Assembly: GCA_027307295.1 (NCBI GenBank)
Contig: DAHUXF010000232.1
Location: 1 to 5,110, forward strand
Direction: 5' to 3'
Length of the DNA: 5,110 nucleotides
DNA from: Acidobacteriaceae bacterium
GTDB lineage: Bacteria; Acidobacteriota; Terriglobia; Terriglobales; Acidobacteriaceae
The position numbers and the translations under genes are program-made. This document shows positions 1 to 4,456 of the stretch, in pieces; the stretch's first letter is position 1; every line of letters begins with the position of its first letter. A model generated the notes under the pieces. It was given only the letters and a program-made list of their open reading frames with translations, was not told where the DNA came from and searched no databases.

Positions 1-278
1 GGCACCCACTCGCGTGAAACTTCATGCGGCGTAGCCAGGAATAGCACGTCCACGCCCTTGGCTCGCAAAGTTTCCCAGCGGAAAGGCTCCAGAGGATAGC
101 CGCCGTTGCCGCTTACATGGGGATACATCTCGTCGAGCCGGGCAGTTGCTCCGGCTTCGCCGTTGCGGGTGAACAGCACAGGCTTCTTGGCGTACGGATG
201 GCGGGCGAGAAGACGCGCCAGTTCAAAACCGGCATAGCCGGTTGCTCCAACAACCGCGGGCTGGATTGTTTGCGGCAT
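1..278 (-). CDS. argC: N-acetyl-gamma-glutamyl-phosphate reductase, N-terminal part (runs off left edge)
   Basis: ArgC is the NADPH-dependent enzyme that reduces N-acetylglutamyl phosphate to N-acetylglutamate semialdehyde, the third step of arginine biosynthesis in the cytoplasm. About 92 residues are visible. Translating the minus strand from the ATG at 278-276 gives MPQTIQPAVVGATGYAGFEL, with the nucleotide-binding glycine motif GATGYAG at residues 11-17. Near the window edge comes VLFLATPHEVS, which matches the family's FLA(L/T)PHxxS segment. The catalytic Cys region lies outside the window. The start codon shares one base with the argR stop (TGATG), so translation is probably coupled to argR. 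The gene has no promoter of its own in the window and should be expressed from the argR promoter. ArgC identity is firm; the rest of the arginine operon presumably continues beyond the left edge (inference). Confidence 0.93.
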   Translation of the reverse strand, partial: MPQTIQPAVVGATGYAGFELARLLARHPYAKKPVLFTRNGEAGATARLDEMYPHVSGNGGYPLEPFRWETLRAKGVDVLFLATPHEVSREWV

Positions 279-718
279 CAGGCGCGCATGTCCTCAAGGC
301 GCGTCTGCAACTTTTTGGCGCTGGCGTTGTCCGGAGTAATGATAAGAATGGTGTCATCGCCGGCCACGGTGCCGACAACTTCTTCCCAGCCTTCAGCATC
401 CACGGCCAGCGCTACCGGCTGCGCGCCGCCGGACATGGTCTTGATGACCAGCAGGTTCTGCGCCCGCCGCACCTCGCGTACAAATTCTCCCACCACGCGG
501 GAAACGGCAGGAAGCGCCTCCTGCGGCGCGTCGCCATTGGGCAGCGTGTAGCCTTCTGACGTGCGCACCAGATGCAGCTCATTGATGTCGCGCGAAAGCG
601 TGGCCTGCGTCACAGGGAAGCCGCGGCGCGAGAGCATCTTGACCAACTCCTGCTGGTTGGGCAGGGGGCCTTCATGCGCGAGTTCGACAATAAGCTGTTG
701 CCGGGCCAGTTTCGTCAT
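278..718 (-). CDS. argR: Arginine repressor ArgR
   Basis: This is a 146-residue ArgR/AhrC-family regulator, close to the usual 150-156. It binds operator ARG boxes as a hexamer with L-arginine as corepressor. The N-terminal winged helix-turn-helix (about residues 1-65) contains QATLSRDINEL, with the SRD recognition-helix signature at 42-44. The C-terminal oligomerisation and arginine-binding domain (about 75-146) carries GTVAGDDT, whose paired aspartates at 121-122 are the arginine ligands in known ArgR proteins. The ATG at 718 is the natural start because the family's first helix begins right after it. No Shine-Dalgarno-like sequence stands in the roughly 20 bases upstream. Two ARG-box-like sites lie immediately upstream, so autorepression is expected. 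The stop overlaps the argC start by one base, placing repressor and target in one operon. Confidence 0.96.
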   Translation of the reverse strand: MTKLARQQLIVELAHEGPLPNQQELVKMLSRRGFPVTQATLSRDINELHLVRTSEGYTLPNGDAPQEALPAVSRVVGEFVREVRRAQNLLVIKTMSGGAQPVALAVDAEGWEEVVGTVAGDDTILIITPDNASAKKLQTRLEDMRA

Positions 719-736
719 ATCGAATAATTATGCATT
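719..736. promoter_or_regulatory. ARG box 1 (argR-proximal ArgR operator)
   Basis: The sequence ATCGAATAATTATGCATT matches the recalled E. coli 18-bp ARG box consensus WNTGAATWWWWATTCANW at all but two fixed positions. Its palindromic core is ATAATTAT at 724-731. It ends directly at the argR start codon and covers the region expected to form the short 5' leader. Bound ArgR here would block initiation or clearance. The site is predicted from sequence only. Confidence 0.75.
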
Positions 737-738
737 AA

Positions 739-756
739 CGTGCATAATTATGCATC
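739..756. promoter_or_regulatory. ARG box 2 (promoter-overlapping ArgR operator)
   Basis: This 18-bp site is centred on a perfect 14-bp palindrome, TGCATAATTATGCA, at 741-754. It fits the TGNATWWWWATNCA core of the ARG box. Its centre is exactly 20 bp from that of box 1, leaving 2 bp between the two 18-bp boxes, so both lie on the same helix face. The site contains the predicted -10 element of the argR promoter. Confidence 0.78.
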
Positions 757-776
757 GCGAGAAATGCGGGTGTCAA
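747..776 (-). promoter_or_regulatory. Sigma-70-type promoter of argR-argC
   Basis: On the minus strand a perfect -35 hexamer TTGACA (776-771) is followed after 18 bp by CATAAT (752-747), five of six bases of the -10 consensus. Transcription would start near 740, giving a leader of about 20 nt before the argR ATG. The -10 lies inside ARG box 2 and the start region falls between the two boxes, the arrangement expected of an ArgR-repressed promoter. Confidence 0.75.
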
Positions 777-880
777 TGGAAAAAAGTGGGGGGATTATCC
801 CCTTGAAGTGAGGGTATTTTATGCAAGATTGATGCAAAATGCTGTGTGTCTGCCGGCTGAAAATCAATAAGATCGATTTG
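777..880. other. Intergenic region between anti-sigma gene and argR promoter
   Basis: About 100 bases without a gene. Apart from the terminator-like hairpin at 780-802, it holds an imperfect 11-bp direct repeat (ATGCAAGATTG at 821, ATGCAAAATGC at 832) and a weak AT-rich dyad (AAATC...GATTT) close to the anti-sigma stop. I cannot assign a function to either. No small ORF with a plausible ribosome-binding site is evident. Confidence 0.5.
780..802 (-). terminator. Weak intrinsic terminator after the sigma/anti-sigma operon
   Basis: Read on the minus strand, GGGGATAATCCCC (802-790) can form a 5-bp G/C-rich stem with a 3-nt loop. CCAC and then six T residues (785-780) follow. It lies downstream of the anti-sigma stop and directly before the argR -35 element, a sensible place to separate the two transcription units. 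The stem is short and the T run is offset by about four bases, so termination may be partial and read-through into argR is possible. Confidence 0.45.
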
Positions 881-1693
881 TTAGCTGGCGGGTTCCATAA
901 CGATAGGCATGGTCGGAGATTGGCTGCCGCCTGCGGGTTCAATAGTTACGGCAAAGCCCTTGGCATTGATCCCGGCAGTTTCCATGGTGTGGAACATCAT
1001 GGCATGGCCATTGCTATCGGTTTTGAACCATCCAGCGGCCATGGGTTTACCGCCGTCTGCGGGAAGCAGCCACAGTTCGTAAATTTTGTTTTCCGGCAGA
1101 GGCGGACAATTGGCCGCCATGAGCATCAGCGAACCCTTCTGCGGTGAATAAATCATCTTCATCAATGGCTGCGGCGGAGTATGCGCGCTCACCAGAGTCA
1201 TACGCTTCACGTCAGGAGCATGGATCAGCTCTGAGACCGCCTTGGCTTCTGCCAGTTCACGGTCCTTCGAGAGGAAATCCATCTGGAGCTGCTCTATCTG
1301 GGCATGGGCATGCCGCAGGTCGCGCCGGGTATCGCGAAGGTCACGCCACAGCAACAAGCTGAAAACCGCCAGGACCACCATGGCAGCGGTGGGCGCAATG
1401 GAGAACCAGCGCCGGCGAAGATGGCTGGGCGTATAAAGCTGCGGACCTTTCCGCGCCGTGCGCGGCTCAGCGGACATAGCGCTTAGAAGGCGCTGCCGCA
1501 CACGCGCAGGCGGTTGCGGTCCCACGGCGGAGAGGGCCAGCAGGGCGGTGTCCGCGCGCAGGGCTTCCAGTTCATTACGGCACTCGCCGCATGTGCCCAG
1601 ATGGGCCTGGAGCGCGGCGAGTTCCTGCGGGTTGTCGAGCGCCCCCAGAGCGTAGAGCGCCAGCGCTTCAGCGAATTGTGGATGTCCGTTCAT
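881..1693 (-). CDS. RskA-family membrane anti-sigma factor with zinc-type HxxxCxxC motif
   Basis: This 270-residue protein should hold the neighbouring ECF sigma factor at the inner membrane until a signal triggers its release. The cytoplasmic N-terminus has the family signature LALYALGALD (11-20) and an anti-sigma zinc motif H31-x3-C35-x2-C38, with H4 a possible extra ligand. A single transmembrane helix spans about 99-116 (IAPTAAMVVLAVFSLLLW). It is followed by a charged, probably coiled-coil stretch (about 117-152) and an RskA-type extracytoplasmic domain (about 165-265, containing YELWLLPADGGKPM and GWFKTDSNG). The ATG overlaps the sigma stop codon as ATGA, a 4-nt overlap typical of translational coupling that keeps the pair stoichiometric. 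In the SigK/RskA model, regulated proteolysis releases the sigma factor. The signal here is unknown. Confidence 0.92.
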   Translation of the reverse strand: MNGHPQFAEALALYALGALDNPQELAALQAHLGTCGECRNELEALRADTALLALSAVGPQPPARVRQRLLSAMSAEPRTARKGPQLYTPSHLRRRWFSIAPTAAMVVLAVFSLLLWRDLRDTRRDLRHAHAQIEQLQMDFLSKDRELAEAKAVSELIHAPDVKRMTLVSAHTPPQPLMKMIYSPQKGSLMLMAANCPPLPENKIYELWLLPADGGKPMAAGWFKTDSNGHAMMFHTMETAGINAKGFAVTIEPAGGSQSPTMPIVMEPAS

Positions 1694-2235
1694 GCAAACG
1701 CTTTTCTCAGGGCCAGCAGTCCGGTCCGTATGCGTGTCTTGATGGTTCCCAGAGGCTCGCCGGTTCTACCGGCAATCTCCGTATGGGTCATACCTTCAAA
1801 AAATGCCATTTCCAGGGCTTTACGCTGTTCCTGGGGAAGCCCGGCCAATATAGCTCGCACTTTCTCCACCGCCAGCCGCTGTCCGGTTTCATCCTCCAGA
1901 TCGACGCCCGTAGAGATGGGGAGTTCATCAATATCGTCTTCGGGAGGCCGTTTCCGCAAGTGGTCAATAGAGCGGTTGCGGGCAATAACGGCCAGCCACG
2001 GAGCCATGCGTCCGCGGTCCATGTCAAAGGCCTGCGGCTTGCGCCAGAGCTGAAGAAAGATTTCCTGAACAACGTCTTCAGCAGCCATGGTATTGCCCAG
2101 GACGCGAAGCGCAACTCCGTAAACCACCCCGGAATAACGGTCATACAGGTCTGCCATGGCGCTCTGGTCTCCAGCGCGGATGCGCGCAACAAGGGCGGCG
2201 TCATTTTCCAAATTGGGCGCTAGCCTGCCGCTCAC
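1690..2235 (-). CDS. ECF RNA polymerase sigma factor, SigK-like
   Basis: A 181-residue ECF sigma factor made of regions 2 and 4 only. Region 2 (about 26-96) includes AEDVVQEIFLQLWR at 52-65 for core binding and WLAVIARNRSIDHLRKR at 80-96, where -10 recognition occurs. Region 4 (about 122-178) includes LPQEQRKALEMAFFEGMTH and the helix-turn-helix EIAGRTGEPLGTIKTRIR used for the -35 element. The start is GTG at 2235-2233; an in-frame TAG lies seven codons upstream, so no longer start exists. A purine-rich stretch GAGAG about 9 nt upstream could serve as ribosome-binding site. Pairing with an RskA-type anti-sigma factor through a 4-nt overlap supports a SigK-like assignment; the exact ECF subgroup would need phylogeny. 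It is divergent from the hydrolase pair at 2406-4247, plausible targets. Confidence 0.93.
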   Translation of the reverse strand: MSGRLAPNLENDAALVARIRAGDQSAMADLYDRYSGVVYGVALRVLGNTMAAEDVVQEIFLQLWRKPQAFDMDRGRMAPWLAVIARNRSIDHLRKRPPEDDIDELPISTGVDLEDETGQRLAVEKVRAILAGLPQEQRKALEMAFFEGMTHTEIAGRTGEPLGTIKTRIRTGLLALRKAFA

Positions 2236-2405
2236 GCGTGCTTTCTCTCTTTCCTATAAGTACGTTCAATATGGTTGAACGGATTGGAATGGCATTTCCT
2301 GAGCGCCGGTCACAGCTGCATCTGTCCCGGCCTTATTATCGTAACAAATGTGTTTTCCGCCTGCTGGAGCATGGTCTGAATGCCGGGCATGTTAGTATCA
2401 GCGGC
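2236..2405. promoter_or_regulatory. Divergent intergenic control region (sigma factor / MBL hydrolase)
   Basis: This 170-bp stretch separates two divergently read genes and must contain promoters for both unless the MBL gene starts further upstream. I see no good TTGACA/TATAAT pair in either direction, which leaves room for recognition by an alternative sigma factor. The clearest element is the inverted repeat at 2263-2281. CCAATCC lies beside it on the minus strand (2289-2283), resembling the CCATCC -35 element I recall for mycobacterial SigK, but I find no matching -10, so this is only suggestive. Confidence 0.45.
2263..2281. promoter_or_regulatory. Perfect inverted repeat, candidate operator
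   Basis: CGTTCAATATGGTTGAACG has 7-bp perfect arms (CGTTCAA / TTGAACG) around a 5-bp centre. It sits 28 bp upstream of the sigma-factor GTG and 125 bp upstream of the MBL start. The length and symmetry suit a dimeric DNA-binding protein. No U-tract follows on either strand, so it does not look like a terminator. The binding protein is unknown. Confidence 0.5.
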
Positions 2406-3407
2406 ATGTGGAACCGACCGATCACTCTAGCCTCCGTTGTATTTTTACTTGTCATTCTTTCTGTCCCTTCTTTTGCCGCTGATCCATTTGCCGCGGACCC
2501 AGCGGACTTTACCCTGAAGAAAATTGCCGAAGGCATTTATGCAGCCATAGGCTCTGACGGCGGACGCGCAGGCAGCAATGCAAGCTTTATCGTGGGCAGC
2601 AACGGCGTGGTGGTGGTGGATACATTTGAAGATGCCGCGCCCGCCCGCGACCTGCTGGCGGAAATACGCAAAGTTACCAACCTGCCCGTCCGTTTTGTGA
2701 TTAACACGCACTACCACCTGGACCACACCGGCGGTAATGCGGTGTTTGCCCAGGCGGGTGCTACCATCCTGGCGCACCGCAATGTGCGCGGCTGGGTGCG
2801 GACGGAAAACCTTAAATTTTTCCGCGATCCCAAGCCGGAACAGAAAGCCATGGTGGAATCATTGGCACAGCCGGACATGGTCTATACCGACGCAGTGGAC
2901 ATCTACCTGGGCACGCGGCAAATTCAGGTGCGCTACATGCTGGGACACACCGGCGGCGATTCCGTGGTGATTGTGCCGGACGCGAACGTGGTGATGGCCG
3001 GTGATCTGGTGTGGCAGAAACATCTGCCCAACCTGATTGATGCAACCACCAGCGATTGGGTAAAGACCCTGGAGAAGCTGTTGGCGGACCATCCGACGGC
3101 AACTTATGTCTCTGGACATGGCGACGTGGCCACAGTCAACGATGTCCGCGATTTCCACGACTATCTGGTTACTCTGCGCGAGGCCGTTGCCAAAGCGCAG
3201 GCGGCAGGGAAGACCGACCAGGCGCTGGTGGATGCAGTGCTGCCGCAATTGCAGGAGAAATATGGCAAATGTGACGTGCCCTCTTCATCCTCCTGCTGGG
3301 GATTCTTTAAGCCATTTTCTACACGCAATATCATGCAAACGGCGGCTGAGTTGAACGGGACAAAGAAAGTTCCGGTCCCAGCCGATAAGGATGGCGGAGG
3401 GAAATAG
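2406..3407 (+). CDS. Secreted metallo-beta-lactamase-fold hydrolase
   Basis: A 333-residue exported MBL-superfamily metallohydrolase. From the ATG at 2406 it begins with a signal peptide: Arg4, a hydrophobic core at about 7-20, then PSFA-ADP with likely cleavage after residue 24. The mature protein carries the zinc motif THYHLDH (H102, H104, D106, H107), then GHTGGD (H181), AGD (D200) and SGHGD (H238), a complete two-metal ligand set. The substrate cannot be read from sequence; relatives include beta-lactamases, glyoxalase-II-like enzymes and quinoprotein-associated hydrolases. The C-terminal extension (about 275-333) contains two cysteines, C289 and C297, that could form a disulfide after export. 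An in-frame GTG at 2238 would add 56 residues without homology-like character and bury the signal peptide, so I reject it, although no strong Shine-Dalgarno sequence precedes 2406. The gene stops 24 nt before the ceramidase-like gene. Confidence 0.88.
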   Translation: MWNRPITLASVVFLLVILSVPSFAADPFAADPADFTLKKIAEGIYAAIGSDGGRAGSNASFIVGSNGVVVVDTFEDAAPARDLLAEIRKVTNLPVRFVINTHYHLDHTGGNAVFAQAGATILAHRNVRGWVRTENLKFFRDPKPEQKAMVESLAQPDMVYTDAVDIYLGTRQIQVRYMLGHTGGDSVVIVPDANVVMAGDLVWQKHLPNLIDATTSDWVKTLEKLLADHPTATYVSGHGDVATVNDVRDFHDYLVTLREAVAKAQAAGKTDQALVDAVLPQLQEKYGKCDVPSSSSCWGFFKPFSTRNIMQTAAELNGTKKVPVPADKDGGGK

Positions 3408-3431
3408 AGTATTTCTTCCTTTCTGAAATCA

Positions 3432-4247
3432 GTGCGTGGAAGGCCGGCAGCAGTCCGTTGGGGCGGCATTGGGATTGTCTGCGCGGCGGCGCTGGGGGCA
3501 TGTGCGCTGCTGCCGCCTATCGCACAACCCGCTGCCTATCATCAGTTCGGAGACTGGCGATTGATCGGCGGAGTCCCCTACGGCCTGAACGTCCTCTCCA
3601 ATCTGGCACTTCTGATACCAGGATTGCTGGGCATGTTTTATGTGGCCAGGGCAGGAGTCACACTGGATGCTGGAACGCGCTGGGCCCTGGCGACACTCTT
3701 CTTTGGCCTTGCGATGACCAGCGCTGGCTCGGCTTATTACCATCTTGCGCCCGACGATCAGCGGCTGGTATTTGACCGCCTGCCCATGATTATCGCCATG
3801 GCGGGTTTCCTGGGTGCGATTGTGGCGGACCGCTTCGGTGGCAGCACAGCGTGGTCTTTGGGAGCGCTGGTGACGATTGGCCTGTGGACGGTTCACCATT
3901 GGAGCGAAGGCGATACAACGGGCGAAGGCGATCTGCGCTGGTACCTGCTGTATCAGGGGCTGGTCATACTGGTGGGTGGGTTGCTATTGTTTTTGTTTCC
4001 CTCACGCAACGGGGCCACGCCGGCATTTGTGCTTGCTGTAGCGGGCAACGTAGCTGCAAAAGTTTTTGAATTTCTGGATAAGCCGATCTATGCGCTGGGT
4101 GGAATTGTGAGTGGACATACCCTAAAACACCTGAGCGCTGGATTGGCCTTTTTGCCACTGGTATTTCTGGTCCGCCGCATCGGCCAGCAGAGGCTGGTGG
4201 ATGATTCTGAAAGACCGGACCTGATGGGGGCGCGGTCAGGGCGTTAG
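3432..4247 (+). CDS. Ceramidase-like integral membrane hydrolase (CREST / alkaline ceramidase type)
   Basis: A 271-residue polytopic membrane protein with about seven hydrophobic helices (roughly 11-30, 52-72, 85-103, 117-133, 140-155, 171-190, 227-248). It resembles the alkaline ceramidase family, whose members use Zn to hydrolyse amide bonds of lipid substrates inside the membrane. The CREST-type residues appear in order: S100-x3-H104 in GSAYYHL, D115 in FDRLPM, and H229-x3-H233 in GHTLKHL. The N-terminal YHQFGDWR and NVLSNLAL segments also fit. Whether the bacterial substrate is a ceramide or another lipid amide is unknown. The start used is GTG at 3432, which lacks a nearby Shine-Dalgarno. 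A good GGAGGGA at 3396-3402 instead sits 8 nt before an in-frame ATT at 3411, which would add seven residues. The gene is probably co-transcribed with the MBL hydrolase, 24 nt upstream and in the same frame. Confidence 0.82.
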   Translation: MRGRPAAVRWGGIGIVCAAALGACALLPPIAQPAAYHQFGDWRLIGGVPYGLNVLSNLALLIPGLLGMFYVARAGVTLDAGTRWALATLFFGLAMTSAGSAYYHLAPDDQRLVFDRLPMIIAMAGFLGAIVADRFGGSTAWSLGALVTIGLWTVHHWSEGDTTGEGDLRWYLLYQGLVILVGGLLLFLFPSRNGATPAFVLAVAGNVAAKVFEFLDKPIYALGGIVSGHTLKHLSAGLAFLPLVFLVRRIGQQRLVDDSERPDLMGARSGR

Positions 4248-4251
4248 CGCG
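4241..4251. repeat. 11-bp direct repeat, left copy
   Basis: GCGTTAGCGCG here is identical to the sequence at 4446-4456. This copy contains the TAG stop of the ceramidase-like gene (4245-4247). Together the copies bound a 194-bp segment that carries the interspersed-repeat motifs. They could be a target-site duplication or a coincidence of GC-rich gene ends. Confidence 0.5.
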
Positions 4252-4286
4252 GGGCCTGAGCTGCTTGCAGGAGATGCAATAAACAT

Positions 4287-4310
4287 CCACCACCGAGGCA
4301 CGGAGAAAAA
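4287..4310. repeat. CACCGAGG/CACGGAGA interspersed motif
   Basis: Two 8-bp near-copies, CACCGAGG (4291) and CACGGAGA (4299), follow CCAC and precede an A-rich run. From memory, very similar CACGGAGG-type phrases recur between genes in many environmental bacterial genomes. I cannot check copy number here. Confidence 0.4.
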
Positions 4311-4347
4311 TAAGCTTTGAGAAAGTCTCTTGCTGGACTATCCATAG

Positions 4348-4377
4348 ATTTGCGTTTTTCGCGTTGATTCGTTGCTG
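4348..4377. repeat. Degenerate 10-bp periodic repeat
   Basis: Three successive decamers, ATTTGCGTTT, TTCGCGTTGA and TTCGTTGCTG, share a TTNG core at 10-bp spacing with decreasing similarity. They lie just upstream of the perfect ATCTGCG array and look like a decayed part of the same repeat element. Confidence 0.4.
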
Positions 4378-4390
4378 ATACCTTCTTTTG

Positions 4391-4417
4391 ATCTGCGCTC
4401 ATCTGCGCAAATCTGCG
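4391..4417. repeat. Three phased ATCTGCG heptamers (10-bp period)
   Basis: ATCTGCG occurs at 4391, 4401 and 4411 with 3-bp spacers CTC and CAA, so exactly one copy per DNA turn. On the minus strand it reads CGCAGATNNN three times. It is too short and too tightly spaced to be CRISPR. It resembles an ATCTGYG-type interspersed repeat I recall from several phyla. Confidence 0.7.
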
Positions 4418-4445
4418 GCGAAGAAAGGCACACCAATCACGAACC

Positions 4446-4456
4446 GCGTTAGCGCG
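4446..4456. repeat. 11-bp direct repeat, right copy
   Basis: This is the second copy of GCGTTAGCGCG. It contains the stop codon of tatD (TTA at 4449-4451, read as TAA on the minus strand). See the left copy at 4241-4251. Confidence 0.5.

Larger units (their letters stand above)
4248..4448. other. Convergent intergenic region with interspersed-repeat content
   Basis: The 201 bases between two converging genes contain no plausible gene; a minus-strand open frame through here is a by-product of repeat sequence. The region holds the CACCGAGG/CACGGAGA motif (4287-4310), a degenerate 10-bp periodic stretch (4348-4377) and a perfect ATCTGCG decamer array (4391-4417). Two weak hairpins occur (CTGC-TT-GCAG near 4261, GAGA-AAG-TCTC at 4319-4329), but neither has a T run of the kind expected of an intrinsic terminator. 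How the two genes are terminated is therefore unclear. Confidence 0.6.

Noticed and set aside
821..842. Imperfect 11-bp direct repeat (ATGCAAGATTG / ATGCAAAATGC) considered as a third ARG-type site
   Set aside because: It is a direct rather than inverted repeat, lacks the palindromic ARG core, and lies upstream of the argR -35 element. AT-rich chance similarity is adequate.
861..879. AAATC...GATTT dyad just downstream of the anti-sigma stop as a terminator
   Set aside because: The arms are AT-rich, the loop is 9 nt and no T run follows on the minus strand. The hairpin at 780-802 is a better candidate.
1591..2223. Long plus-strand open frame (210 codons) opposite the sigma factor
   Set aside because: It lies antisense to a well-supported ECF sigma gene and its translation shows no domain. 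Long antisense frames are expected in GC-rich coding DNA.
2238..2405. In-frame upstream GTG start extending the MBL protein by 56 residues
   Set aside because: The extension would bury the clear signal peptide beginning at 2406, has no MBL-family character and would fill the whole divergent control region.
3429..3899. Minus-strand open frame of 156 codons opposite the ceramidase-like gene
   Set aside because: Its translation is low-complexity Arg/Gln/His-rich without recognisable motifs, and it is antisense to a gene with conserved catalytic residues.
4319..4329. GAGA-AAG-TCTC hairpin as terminator for the convergent genes
   Set aside because: The 4-bp stem is too weak and there is no adjacent T tract on either strand.
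4391..4417. Possible CRISPR-like array
   Set aside because: Repeat units of 7 bp with 3-bp spacers are far too short for CRISPR, and no cas gene is present.
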